Notes: a model not told the origin generated them from the sequence alone. A DNA stretch of 64,000 bases from Candidatus Enterococcus moelleringii (GCF_017377575.1 NZ_JAFREM010000001.1:40529-104528); one strand, 5' to 3'. Shown: positions 18,870 through 27,489, numbered from the stretch's first letter. Numbers and translations are program-made.

Positions 18870-20213
18870 ATGCTATTAGAAATCAACCACATTGCCAAAA
18901 TTAAACGGGCAACCGTTGAAATAAATGATATTACTGTGATTACCGGCCAAAACAACTCTGGAAAAAGTACGTTTGGCAAGCTAATCCACGCCATTTACGC
19001 GGCGATTGATTTATATCAAAATAATTACTTATTCGCTTTAAAATACACGTCGATTCTGGAAGAATTGGAGAATTTGAACCGCTGGGTGGACGGCAAACGG
19101 GCTTCAGAAGTGAAGCTGCTGTATAAAGATTTGCAGTCAGCCCTTTATCAGCAAAAGCGGAAAGAGGATTCGGCACAAGAGGAAGCTTTGCTGCAAGATG
19201 CTTATCTGACTGAAGAGATTGACGTATTGTTGAACAATATCCAGCAGGAAATGACTTTAAAACCCTACTTTCCTAATCGTAAAACAATTGCTAAAATGGT
19301 GGAAAATATTAGCGAGCTGCAGAAACAGCCGATTGCTGATCATGCTGTTTTTGCTAAGCTGCTTGAGCGTCTGTTGAACCTAGAATTTCCAGCATCGCTG
19401 ATTTCTAAGTTTTCGCTGACTAAATCAGCCAGGGTTACCCTTAAGGAAGACAATGGTGATCTCGTTCAGCTGAGCTTCAAGAACAATCACTTGGACACAG
19501 CGGGCTGCACGACTGATTTGACAAAAAAATACAAAAAAGCAATTTACTTAGATGATCCTTTTTTATTGGATGCTTTGCCTGATACCAGCGAACGTCGGAC
19601 ATACGGCGGTGCCCCTTCAGAACAAATGAAGCAAGCCAACGAGTCAAACTATCGCCTGAGGCTGATCGAACAGATGAAAAAAGGAGAGGTCTCTCGTCAG
19701 GTTCGAGGTGAACGGATTGCAAACTTTCTATCTGAAGTGCTTGTCGGCGAACTGGTTCACAAACAAGCGGGCTATTATTACTTTAGCAAGGAATTCCCTA
19801 ACGGCATCCCCTTCAGCGCGATGTCTTCTGGGATGAAGCCTTTTGCTATGCTGCAAATTTTACTGCAAAATGGTCTATTGGCCAGCTGTGAGTATTTGAT
19901 TTTTGATGAACCAGAGACGCATCTGCATCCTCAATGGCAAATCAAGTTCGCAGAATTGATCGTCCTATTGGCTGAGGCGTACTCCCTAAAAATTTTGGTT
20001 ACTTCCCATAGCCCCTACTTTATTGAGGCTTTGGATATTTTTTCTGCCAAATTAGACACTAAATTTTATTGTGCTGAGCCCGATAGGCATGATGCACGGT
20101 TAAGTGTGTTGCGGGAGGTTACTGGGAATTTGGAACCTATTTATAAGGAGCTTTATCAGCCGCTTTGTGAGTTAGAGGAGTTAAGAATTAAACAGAAAAA
20201 AACGCGAGGATAA
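18870..20213 (+). CDS. AAA/ABC-type ATPase (AAA_15/AAA_21-like)
   Basis: A 447-residue SMC/OLD-type ATPase. Walker A GQNNSGKST is near residues 26-34, a charged coiled-coil-like insertion covers about 60-200, a signature-like SAMSSGMKPF follows, then Walker B YLIFDEPETHLHP and the terminal TSHSPYFIEAL motif. Such ATPases occur alone or in phage-defence and DNA-repair modules. No nuclease, TOPRIM or toxin gene adjoins it here. GGGGTGAG precedes the start. The biochemical role is unknown. Confidence 0.85.
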   Translation: MLLEINHIAKIKRATVEINDITVITGQNNSGKSTFGKLIHAIYAAIDLYQNNYLFALKYTSILEELENLNRWVDGKRASEVKLLYKDLQSALYQQKRKEDSAQEEALLQDAYLTEEIDVLLNNIQQEMTLKPYFPNRKTIAKMVENISELQKQPIADHAVFAKLLERLLNLEFPASLISKFSLTKSARVTLKEDNGDLVQLSFKNNHLDTAGCTTDLTKKYKKAIYLDDPFLLDALPDTSERRTYGGAPSEQMKQANESNYRLRLIEQMKKGEVSRQVRGERIANFLSEVLVGELVHKQAGYYYFSKEFPNGIPFSAMSSGMKPFAMLQILLQNGLLASCEYLIFDEPETHLHPQWQIKFAELIVLLAEAYSLKILVTSHSPYFIEALDIFSAKLDTKFYCAEPDRHDARLSVLREVTGNLEPIYKELYQPLCELEELRIKQKKTRG

Positions 20214-20236
20214 CTTTTTCCTTCTATTATATAGGT

Positions 20237-20266
20237 AAAACCGAGGGAGGTCCCTCGGTTTTTTTG
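20237..20266 (+). terminator. Intrinsic terminator after the AAA ATPase
   Basis: ACCGAGGG pairs with CCCTCGGT around a short loop, followed by TTTTTTT. Confidence 0.92.
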
Positions 20267-20474
20267 TCGGCTGTTTGGACCGTTGCTTTTTATGAGAAAC
20301 TTGCGGCTAAAAATGGTCTGTCAAGAAACTGGCTATCTATCCTTAAAAAATGTACTTTTCCTCAACTTATCAAAACAATTCCTTTAAATTTACAAATTCA
20401 CAACGATATCTCCTCACTTTTTTCTTGATTGCTCACTAATTTGTCTTATTGAGAGCAGCTTCACTTTAAAATAC
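20267..20474. other. AT-rich intergenic DNA
   Basis: No ORF with a ribosome binding site and no clear repeat between the ATPase terminator and the promoter candidate of the Mga-like gene. Confidence 0.45.
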
Positions 20475-20503
20475 TTGTCAAACGAGCATTTTATAGCTAA
20501 AAT
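20475..20503 (+). promoter_or_regulatory. Promoter candidate of the Mga-like gene
   Basis: TTGTCA (20475-20480), a 17-bp spacer and TAAAAT (20498-20503), about 200 nt before the start codon, leaving a long AT-rich leader. Confidence 0.5.
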
Positions 20504-20707
20504 TGTTTAATAAAGGATAGCAAAAGAATTACATTATTGTTCTTAACACCGTCTTTATCATCGGAATATACTTATTTTTGTCGCAACTTTCGATTTTAGT
20601 GAATGTCCGGCTTTTTCTCATATTTTTTGCGAATTTTTGATGAAATTTAGATTAAAAAAAGGTAAAATATGAATGAGTACTCTCGCCTTTAAAGAAAGGA
20701 GAAGCCC

Positions 20708-22273
20708 GTGAAAGCCTTATTAAGTACAGCGATTTATCGCAAGATTACCTTATTGGAATTTTTGGACAATTTTTCCACCTGGTGTCCAACAAAAGATGTG
20801 ACAAGTTTTTTGAACTGCTCGGCAAAGACCTTACTGAGCGATATTGATTACATAAATGAATTTTGGGGCGAGTATGTCTACGTTGAATATTCCAAGTTCC
20901 AAGGGGTTCGTTTAAACAATTTAGCTTCTAACAAAATGGCCAATGTCTACAGTACCATCTTTCAGGAGTGTGACGAATTTCAATTTATTGAAAAGCTGCT
21001 CCACACCCCCAACGAAGATGCCGATTATTGGATCAATGAATTGTTTATGAGTGAAGCTTCTTTTTACCGTATGGTGAATGCGGTTGAAGCTTTTCTGGAA
21101 AAACGGGGATTGGTCTTAGAGCGGGGACCTTTTCGAATCACTGCACCCGATGAACGCTGGGTTCGCTTTTTCTATCAACAATACTATACCGAAGCCTATG
21201 GGATCAATGATTGGCCTTTTGACATTGATCAGCGGGGGACCTTCTGCTACGTCATGCGAGCCTCCACAGATTTTGATGTTTCCTTGGATGATCGCGAAAT
21301 TCAGAATGCCTCTTTTTTACTGATGGTCACCTTGATTCGCATGAACCAGGGATTCACTTTATCAGACCAGCTTTACCAGGAAAGTGATGACACGATTGAC
21401 AAGGTGATTGAATACAGCGAAGAAATTGTAGCTGATTTGCTAGATGGCAGTCCCTATTCCCTCCCTAGAAAATGGTACAAAGAAGTTGCTCGCACGGTTT
21501 TTCACGAGTTTTACAGCTGGGACAACGAACAGCAGGTCATTCGGATCCACAAAAAGGTCAACAATTTTCTAGATAAGTTAACACGAGCGGTAGAGTTTCC
21601 GCTGCTGGAGGAAGATCGCAATAAGATCACTCAGCAAATGATGTCCTGGTATGTCCAGTATAATTTTTATCCCTTCAAGCGAATTATTCTGTACGATAAG
21701 CAGCGGAAGTTTGCCCACGAGGTTCATCATATGTACCCGGTATTTTCCACGTTGGTGACTTTGTACCTGGAAGATATAGACAAACGCAATCCTACCTTAT
21801 GGATTAATGTGCGCTTGTACGACATAATGGCTCTTTTAATGAAGGAATGGACGCAGTTGCCGATCCAATTGGAGAAGATGCGCAAGCAGGTTTCAGTGAT
21901 TTTAGTCAGCAATTTAGGCAAAAAGCATGCGGAAATGATGCGGGACTTCTTGTACGCTCAATATGGCGACAAGCTGAAGCTGGATGTTTTTGAATCCACG
22001 GTGCTATTTTCCGGTCCAGAGGATTTTGAAATCCTAAACGACTATGACCTGGTCATTAGCAACAATCCAATTGACAGCTATCAAAAGGATAACTGTTTGA
22101 TCGTAAATAATTTCATCTCGGCCTCTGATTGCGACACGTTAGAGGACTATATTTCTCAGATCCAGCAAAAGTCGTCCTTAGACTTTATTCGCGACATCGG
22201 GTATTCCTATTTAAGACGGGCAAAACAAATTTACTCTTATCCTTACATGCCTGCCCAAAAGGTGTCGAATTAA
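20708..22273 (+). CDS. Mga-like transcriptional regulator
   Basis: A 521-residue regulator of the Mga/AtxA type. Two N-terminal DNA-binding helices are visible (about 13-50, TKDVTSFLNCSAKTLLSDIDYIN; and about 105-150, MSEASFYRMVNAVEAFLEKRGL). A PRD-like middle and an EIIB-like C-terminus (about 395-490, VSVILVSNLGKKHAEMMRDFL) follow. The start is GTG after AAAGGAG. Mga-type proteins usually control surface proteins or sugar genes and respond to PTS state. The nearest divergent or downstream target could be the secreted sortase-like gene, but this is only positional. Confidence 0.85.
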   Translation: MKALLSTAIYRKITLLEFLDNFSTWCPTKDVTSFLNCSAKTLLSDIDYINEFWGEYVYVEYSKFQGVRLNNLASNKMANVYSTIFQECDEFQFIEKLLHTPNEDADYWINELFMSEASFYRMVNAVEAFLEKRGLVLERGPFRITAPDERWVRFFYQQYYTEAYGINDWPFDIDQRGTFCYVMRASTDFDVSLDDREIQNASFLLMVTLIRMNQGFTLSDQLYQESDDTIDKVIEYSEEIVADLLDGSPYSLPRKWYKEVARTVFHEFYSWDNEQQVIRIHKKVNNFLDKLTRAVEFPLLEEDRNKITQQMMSWYVQYNFYPFKRIILYDKQRKFAHEVHHMYPVFSTLVTLYLEDIDKRNPTLWINVRLYDIMALLMKEWTQLPIQLEKMRKQVSVILVSNLGKKHAEMMRDFLYAQYGDKLKLDVFESTVLFSGPEDFEILNDYDLVISNNPIDSYQKDNCLIVNNFISASDCDTLEDYISQIQQKSSLDFIRDIGYSYLRRAKQIYSYPYMPAQKVSN

Positions 22274-22322
22274 ATCAGAAAAGCTTTTTAGTTTTGAATA
22301 CCTCGTGCTATCCTTAATAGGC

Positions 22323-22373
22323 AAAAAAGCGCGAAACCCGCTTCTTTTTTACAAAGTGGTTTTCGCGTTTTTA
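22323..22373. terminator. Nested terminator hairpins between convergent genes
   Basis: A short AAGCG/CGCTT hairpin with TTTTTT, overlapped by a longer CGCGAAACC/GGTTTTCGCG hairpin followed by TTTTT. It serves the convergent Mga-like and sortase-like genes. Confidence 0.65.
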
Positions 22374-23192
22374 TTATGCGGCAAAGACAATTAGATTTAG
22401 GTCATCATTAATACAAGTTTGCAAGGTAATGCGTTCGCCACCGCCTGTACCAGTAACTTGATCCCAGTAATCGGCGCCATCTAATCCGTAGGCACTATCG
22501 TCTACTGTTACAATATTTTGGACTGTGTAGGCTGTGACCTGACCGGATGCATCCGATACTTCAATCACTGAACCGATACCTAATGAGAATAATACGTTAA
22601 AGGCTCCAGGGTTGTGACCGATAATATGGCTGTTCATTCCGTCATTTCCGGATTGTACCGGTGCGCCACCCCAAGTTGCGGCCACTCCGTGATTGGCATC
22701 AATAACGGCTTGTCCTGATCCTTGTCCAGCATTGCTGTAAGGAATGAAAGAGCCGGCAATTTGCAGCATGTTCGGTTGCCACTGGGAAACCGGTGCTGGT
22801 GCGGGTGTTTCTTCTACTACTGCTGGCGCTTCGACAACCGTTTCTTCTACTACTGGTGCGGGCGCAGGTTCTTCAACAATTGGCTCAGTTACTTGGCTGT
22901 TAACTACTTCTGCACTTTCCGGTGTAGTTGCTTCGGGAGCTTCATTACTTGGCGCAGCTTCCTCAGCTGCTTCATTTTCATCAGATGATGCTGTTGCTTC
23001 TTTAGTTTCTGTAATTTCAGATGAAAGAGTTGTTTCCTCTGCTTTTTCAGACTGTTCTGTCTTGGCAGCTGTCGATGAAGTGCTTGTTTGAGCTGCAGTA
23101 TCTGTAAACACTTCTGGTAACATAACCAGATTTCCGAACAAAGTCAGTGACGTGATCGCCGCGATAACGGCTATAATTTTTTGGATGGTCAT
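22374..23192 (-). CDS. Secreted sortase-like protein lacking the usual catalytic arginine
   Basis: A 272-residue exported protein. Residues 1-35 form a signal peptide or anchor, about 36-137 are a Ser/Thr/Glu- then Pro/Ala/Val-rich linker, and about 140-272 a sortase-type beta-barrel. The barrel has His193 in IIGHNPGAF, Cys260 in ITLQTC and the strand YTVQNIVTV. The arginine expected a few residues after the cysteine is absent: the tail reads TCINDDLNLIVFAA. Activity as a transpeptidase is therefore doubtful. No substrate with an LPxTG motif lies nearby. The fold call is from motif spacing; the role is unknown. Confidence 0.7.
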   Translation of the reverse strand: MTIQKIIAVIAAITSLTLFGNLVMLPEVFTDTAAQTSTSSTAAKTEQSEKAEETTLSSEITETKEATASSDENEAAEEAAPSNEAPEATTPESAEVVNSQVTEPIVEEPAPAPVVEETVVEAPAVVEETPAPAPVSQWQPNMLQIAGSFIPYSNAGQGSGQAVIDANHGVAATWGGAPVQSGNDGMNSHIIGHNPGAFNVLFSLGIGSVIEVSDASGQVTAYTVQNIVTVDDSAYGLDGADYWDQVTGTGGGERITLQTCINDDLNLIVFAA

Positions 23193-23239
23193 TTTATACC
23201 CCTCCTATTAGTTTGCAAGGTCTTCTTCCTTGTGCTTTA

Positions 23240-23268
23240 ATCATAAGGGGTATTGCTGTTTTTGTGAA
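23240..23268 (-). promoter_or_regulatory. Promoter of the sortase-like gene
   Basis: TTCACA (23263-23268), a 17-bp spacer and TATGAT (23240-23245), about 48 bp before the start codon; AGGAGGGG ribosome binding site. The rest of the gap to 23536 is AT-rich and shows nothing else. Confidence 0.7.
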
Positions 23269-23536
23269 AATTGCTGTTCCATCAATAACGCTTAAAACGA
23301 CCGAATAAGTTAATTATGATTGATTTAACAACATTTTTAATTCTCTTGCATAATTTTAGTTAGAACAGAAAAAAGTGATCGAGCATTTATTATTTTTAAT
23401 CAATTTCCAGATACTTGTTTTTTTATAAAAATCTTTCGATCCAAGTCGAATCTCTTGTGTTTTTTTAAATCAGTGAATTTAAAGCAGCTATTCTGATCCG
23501 CTTGCGAAAAATAACGTTTGTTCTTTTAAAGATCAA

Positions 23537-23578
23537 AACCGGCCATGTAAGCTTTATTTGGCTTACATGGCCGGCTTG
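23537..23578 (-). terminator. Strong intrinsic terminator after the UDG-like gene
   Basis: A perfect 14-bp stem CCGGCCATGTAAGC/GCTTACATGGCCGG with an 8-nt loop, then TTTTGAT on the minus strand. Confidence 0.85.
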
Positions 23579-23579
23579 A

Positions 23580-24194
23580 TTAAGCATTGATGACTCGCAG
23601 CATTTTGGCTATTTCCTCTGCTGACATCGTACTTTTCGATTTTTCGATCTTTAAGTTTTTGCCCGTTAGAATGTAGGCTGGCAAAATACGAATTCCCTGA
23701 TAATACCATTCTTGATGTCGGAGCTTGTAAGTCGAACCGCTGGGCAGTGCATTCCTTTTAGTAGCTTCCTTAGCAATCTTATTGAATGCCTTACGAGCAA
23801 CATCACCCATCAGCATGATCACTTCTACATTGGGAAACAAGTCCAGTTCAGCTTTTAACAATGGCAGGAAATGTTCGATGGTTTCATTAGGAATCGTGCT
23901 GGTTGTTTTAGGCAGCTTCACAGCATTGGTAATATAGATTCCTAAGTCTAATATGTCATCAACGGTTTGTACCTTAGCTCCAGCTTGCTGAAAAATTGCC
24001 AAAGTCGATTGTAAATACTCCGGTTTATCCGCTAAACTGTAAAAATCCTCCAGCGGATGATCCGCTACTACCTCACTGATCATGACTGCTTTGATTTTCT
24101 GTGGATCAATTACTTGGGTAGGAAAATAGTCGAAAAGTTGGGCAGCTTCCTCCGGGTAGTGTTCTTCGACAAAGTTTTTCAGTTGATCCATCAT
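23580..24194 (-). CDS. Uracil-DNA glycosylase-superfamily protein
   Basis: A 204-residue cytosolic protein with the UDG-like pattern: the loop MISEVVADHPLEDFY (about 36-50), the NAVKLPKT region near 90 and VEVIMLMGDVARKAF near 125-140. The start is the second-gene ATG at 24194, preceded by GGAGG, and its ATGA overlaps the stop of the upstream WYL fragment. Members remove uracil or bind nucleic acid; the catalytic class is unclear. It forms an operon with the broken regulator upstream. Confidence 0.7.
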   Translation of the reverse strand: MMDQLKNFVEEHYPEEAAQLFDYFPTQVIDPQKIKAVMISEVVADHPLEDFYSLADKPEYLQSTLAIFQQAGAKVQTVDDILDLGIYITNAVKLPKTTSTIPNETIEHFLPLLKAELDLFPNVEVIMLMGDVARKAFNKIAKEATKRNALPSGSTYKLRHQEWYYQGIRILPAYILTGKNLKIEKSKSTMSAEEIAKMLRVINA

Positions 24195-25108
24195 TTTTGA
24201 TTCCTCCTTAATTGTTGGTAAGCTTGCTGATGAGCGGCGGCAACCTGATCCTGCAACTTCGCAGGCTTCACTTTTTTTAACGCCGGACCTAATGATAAAC
24301 AAAATGAAATTAACCAGTCATCGATGGGCAGCTGCACACTTACTCGAACCAGCTCTCCTATTTGTTTGACGACTTCGGCTCCAAAAATATCAACTAATCG
24401 ATGTTTAACTGTTTGATCAGCTGTCAGTTCCACGGTAACTTTTTGGCTATAGCTTTCACTAGCCTGAGAAAAGTACTCTTCTATAGAAGAAACACGTTCG
24501 AAGTTCTCGTCCACTGCCTGGAATTGCAGGATACGAGACAGCCGAAACAGCCGCAGATCGGACTTATTGCGGCAAAAGCCAAATAAATACCACTGATTTT
24601 GCTGGAAAACCAATTTCATCGGTTCGATGCTGCGCCAACCTTCTTCTCCCCTGCCATTAATATAGTAGATTTTCAACACTTACTTGTTTAGGATCGCTTG
24701 TTTAAACTGCTTGAAAACGTTATTGGCTTGCGTTTGATCCGCTCCCCAGCGAGTGAAATTCACCCACAAAGGATCAGCCGATTCATCTTTCCGCAAGCTA
24801 GCCAGCTTTGCCTGAACTGACTTGGTTTCCGCAAATCCTGTGGCTGCTAAGCTGGTCAGTGCCATCATCAATTCTGTTTGTTCTTGTTGGGTAATAAATG
24901 TCCGGTCCAGCAGAAAATCTTCCATTAAAGAAACGCCGCCATTTCGTCCTATGGTAGTATATATTGGCATCCCCGCTTGACTTAACTGATCCAAGTCGCG
25001 ATAAATCGTCCGCAAAGAAACCCCAAACTCTTCAGCTAAATGAACAGCGGTGGTTTTGCGATGTCTTAGTAGATAAAATAGTAATTGGATGGTTCGATTT
25101 GTTTTCAT
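24191..25108 (-). pseudogene. YafY-type HTH/WYL regulator interrupted by an in-frame stop
   Basis: Two adjacent pieces lie in one frame. Codons from 25108 to 24680 give an HTH_11 domain (VHLAEEFGVSLRTIYRDLDQLSQAG) and linker, and end in ...AILNK-TAA. The next codon (GTG, 24679) continues straight into a WYL domain (WRSIEPMKLVFQQNQWYLFGFCR) that runs to 24191. Intact relatives have one chain of about 305 residues across this point. A single CAA-to-TAA change would explain it. Alternatives are reinitiation at the GTG, giving two polypeptides, or a sequencing error. Confidence 0.8.
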
Positions 25109-25134
25109 GAATGATCACCTACATTTATTGTATC

Positions 25135-25164
25135 AAAAAACCCTGACAGATTCCGTCAGGGTTT
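25135..25164 (-). terminator. Intrinsic terminator after tspO-like gene
   Basis: AAACCCTGAC pairs with GTCAGGGTTT, followed by TTTTTTG on the minus strand. Confidence 0.85.
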
Positions 25165-25179
25165 GTGCTTTTTAGGCGT

Positions 25180-25653
25180 TTAATTCAAAATGATGATGCC
25201 GTAGTTCAATGCCATAGCGAAGGTTACCCATAAAAAGTAAGGTCCCATCAGCCACATGGCTACTGGTTTGTGACGCAGATAGTACAATTGCTGGATGACT
25301 AGTAAAATCCAAAGGGCCGTAATATCAATCACTGAAAGCAGGTTGCTTTGCAGTCCGAAAAATAGCGGCGACCAGATAAAGTTCAAAATAAATTGTACTA
25401 CGAACAATGGAATCATGGTACGGCGTTCTTCTCTGACTGGATGTGTCCAAATTAGATAGAAAGTAATCCCCATCAAGATGTATAAAATAGTCCAGACCGG
25501 GCCAAACAACCAACCTGGAGGAGCAAATGATGGCAATTCCAATTGTTGGTAATAGCTTTGGGCATTTCCCGCGGAAAGTCCTGAAAGCATACCTAATAGC
25601 GTGACACCGATTGTACACAGCCAAAAACGAAAGTCTTTCAAAATGTTCATCAT
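25180..25653 (-). CDS. TspO/MBR-family membrane protein
   Basis: A 157-residue protein with five predicted membrane helices. The hallmark is PSFAPPGWLFGPVWTILYILMG (about 41-62), with later FILNFIWSPLFFGLQ. TspO proteins bind tetrapyrroles and other small ligands, and some degrade porphyrins. The ATG at 25653 follows GGAGGG. It is monocistronic with its own terminator. Confidence 0.92.
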   Translation of the reverse strand: MMNILKDFRFWLCTIGVTLLGMLSGLSAGNAQSYYQQLELPSFAPPGWLFGPVWTILYILMGITFYLIWTHPVREERRTMIPLFVVQFILNFIWSPLFFGLQSNLLSVIDITALWILLVIQQLYYLRHKPVAMWLMGPYFLWVTFAMALNYGIIILN

Positions 25654-25774
25654 AATCTCTTCCCTCCTTCCATGAATTTACTCTACCACGATTTATTTTA
25701 TCAGGCGATAAATACGCTCAAAGCTTGATTTTCCTAAGTTTTGAGAGGTCTGAGGCAGCCTTTTAGATAACCTG

Positions 25775-25783
25775 TGTTATAAT
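25775..25783 (+). promoter_or_regulatory. Extended -10 promoter of the clpP-like gene
   Basis: TGTTATAAT matches an extended -10 (TGnTATAAT). No good -35 lies 17 bp upstream. Confidence 0.55.
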
Positions 25784-25814
25784 TATAGGTATATCAAAGA
25801 AAGCGGGTGTCTGC

Positions 25815-26411
25815 ATGTTTTACTTAGACGAAACCGAAGAAAACGAAAAGAAAACCAATGAAATTCCTGATATTTACCGTAAAAAACTGTTGGATCAACG
25901 GACGGTTCTTATTTATGGAGAAATTACCCAAGAATTAGCTAAAGACATTACGTCACAATTATTGCTGCTGTCAGCTTTAAGCGACGATCCGATTACCATT
26001 TATGTCAACAGCCCTGGCGGCCACGTAGAATCTGGTGACACCATTCATGATGTGATCAAATTTATCAAACCAACGGTTAACATGATCGGAACTGGCTGGG
26101 TAGCAAGTGCTGGGATTACCATTTTCTTAGCAGCTGAAAAAGAACATCGCTACAGTCTGCCAAATACTCGCTACATGATTCACCAACCAGCTGGCGGCGT
26201 CAGCGGACAAACCACGGAAATTCAAATCGAGGCCAAAGAAATCATCCGCATGAGAAAACGCATCAATCAATTGATTGCAGATGCAACTGGTCAAACCGTG
26301 GAAAAAGTCGAACAAGATACCGATCGCAACTTCTGGATGTCGGTAGATGAAGCCAAAGATTACGGGATTGTCGGCAAAATCATCGCTACTTCAGATGAAA
26401 TCGGCAAATAA
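25815..26411 (+). CDS. ClpP-family serine peptidase (paralogue)
   Basis: A 198-residue ClpP-fold protein. The triad is kept: Ser99 in GWVASAGI, His123 in MIHQPAGG and an Asp in the DTDRNFW region (168-170). The oxyanion loop is NSPGGHVESG. The nucleophile elbow reads ASAG and not the usual ASMG or ASMA, and the N-terminus is charged and divergent. It is therefore unlikely to be the housekeeping ClpP. It stands alone, with no Clp ATPase nearby. It may form mixed or separate rings; function unproven. Confidence 0.85.
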   Translation: MFYLDETEENEKKTNEIPDIYRKKLLDQRTVLIYGEITQELAKDITSQLLLLSALSDDPITIYVNSPGGHVESGDTIHDVIKFIKPTVNMIGTGWVASAGITIFLAAEKEHRYSLPNTRYMIHQPAGGVSGQTTEIQIEAKEIIRMRKRINQLIADATGQTVEKVEQDTDRNFWMSVDEAKDYGIVGKIIATSDEIGK

Positions 26412-26492
26412 TGACTTGTTTCGCTAAACTTTTTAGTATATTCTTTAATTAAGCTGCACTTTGTGTCGCTTTGACGATGAATTGAATATTTT

Positions 26493-26572
26493 TTGCGGGG
26501 GGACGCGTAGCGTTGAGAAGGTAAAACCTGACCCTTAGAACCTGTTGGTTAACACCGTCGGAGGGAAGCAAG
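26493..26572 (+). promoter_or_regulatory. TPP riboswitch aptamer (THI element)
   Basis: Conserved TPP elements appear in order: a GGGGG region closed by P1 TTGC/GCAA, TTGAGAAGG (the TGAGA core), ACCCTTAGAACCTG, and GAGGGAAGCAA at the 3' side. It is followed by a terminator and then the thiD gene, so thiamine pyrophosphate should end transcription early. Confidence 0.92.
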
Positions 26573-26587
26573 TCTAGCATAAAATGG

Positions 26588-26621
26588 ATGGGCGTCCTCT
26601 AATTTTGAGGACGTCCTTTTT
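26588..26621 (+). terminator. Riboswitch expression-platform terminator
   Basis: GGGCGTCCTC pairs with GAGGACGTCC (one G-T), then TTTTT. It lies between the TPP aptamer and the thiD ribosome binding site. Confidence 0.88.
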
Positions 26622-26646
26622 GCGTATAAAAAAGGAGGAGTTTTTA

Positions 26647-27450
26647 ATGATGAAAAAAGCATTAACGATCGCCGGCTCTGATTGCAGCGGCGGCGCAGGG
26701 ATTCAAGCCGATTTGAAAACCTTTTCGGCCCATGGCGTTTTTGGTATGTCGGTAGTTACTTCAGTGGTGGCTGAAAATACCGTGCGAGTGCTTTCTTATC
26801 AGGATATGACCCCGCAAATTATTCAGGAGCAAGTTGACGCCGTGTTCGAGGACATCAAACCCGATGCGGTGAAAATTGGGATGCTTTCTACGGTGGAAAC
26901 GATGCGGGCGGTTGCCGAAAGCTTGAAAAAATGGCAGCCGGAAAAAGTCGTGCTAGATCCGGTGATGTATGCCAAAAACGGCTGCGCCTTGATGGACCCC
27001 ACCTCCATCGATACTTTGATTGAAGAAGTTCTGCCGCTGGCCAGCTTGATTACCCCGAACGTACCTGAAGCCGAAAAAATCAGCGGGCTGACGATTCAGT
27101 CATTAGAGGATATGAAAGCTGCTGCGGTAAAAATTTACGAACTTTGCGGAGCTGCGACTTTAGTTAAGGGTGGACATAAAGTTGGGAAAGCGACTGATGT
27201 GTTGTATGATGGCAAGGATTTTTCTGAATACAGCAGCGAACGAATCGATACTAAAAATACTCACGGTACCGGTTGTACCTTCTCTTCGGCTATTGCTTCC
27301 CAGCTGGCCTTGGGCAAAGATATGGATCAAGCCGTAGCCGAAGCGAAAGATTATGTGACCACTGCCATTCGTCATTCGCTGCCATTAGGGAATGGACACG
27401 GCCCGACAAATCATTTTTATGACTTGTATCAATCTGGTTTAAAAGAATAG
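26647..27450 (+). CDS. thiD: Hydroxymethylpyrimidine/phosphomethylpyrimidine kinase ThiD
   Basis: A 267-residue ribokinase-fold kinase that phosphorylates HMP and HMP-P for thiamine synthesis. It has AGSDCSGGAGIQADLKTFSA at about 8-27, DPVMYAKNG near 105, the TPNVPEAE motif and the catalytic NTHGTGCTFSSA near 213-224. The start at 26647 follows AAGGAGGAG. Relatives include pyridoxal kinases, but the TPP riboswitch points to thiamine. No other thi genes adjoin it, so it may act in pyrimidine salvage. Confidence 0.9.
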   Translation: MMKKALTIAGSDCSGGAGIQADLKTFSAHGVFGMSVVTSVVAENTVRVLSYQDMTPQIIQEQVDAVFEDIKPDAVKIGMLSTVETMRAVAESLKKWQPEKVVLDPVMYAKNGCALMDPTSIDTLIEEVLPLASLITPNVPEAEKISGLTIQSLEDMKAAAVKIYELCGAATLVKGGHKVGKATDVLYDGKDFSEYSSERIDTKNTHGTGCTFSSAIASQLALGKDMDQAVAEAKDYVTTAIRHSLPLGNGHGPTNHFYDLYQSGLKE

Positions 27451-27457
27451 TCACTCC

Positions 27458-27489
27458 ACAGCACGAGAGGAAACTTTCGTGCTGTTTTG
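27458..27489 (+). terminator. Intrinsic terminator after thiD
   Basis: CAGCACGA pairs with TCGTGCTG, followed by TTTTGGG. Confidence 0.75.

Noticed and set aside
22722..23091. Plus-strand ORFs opposite the sortase-like gene, rich in Ser, Gly and Ala
   Set aside because: They are antisense shadows of the low-complexity Glu/Ala/Pro linker.
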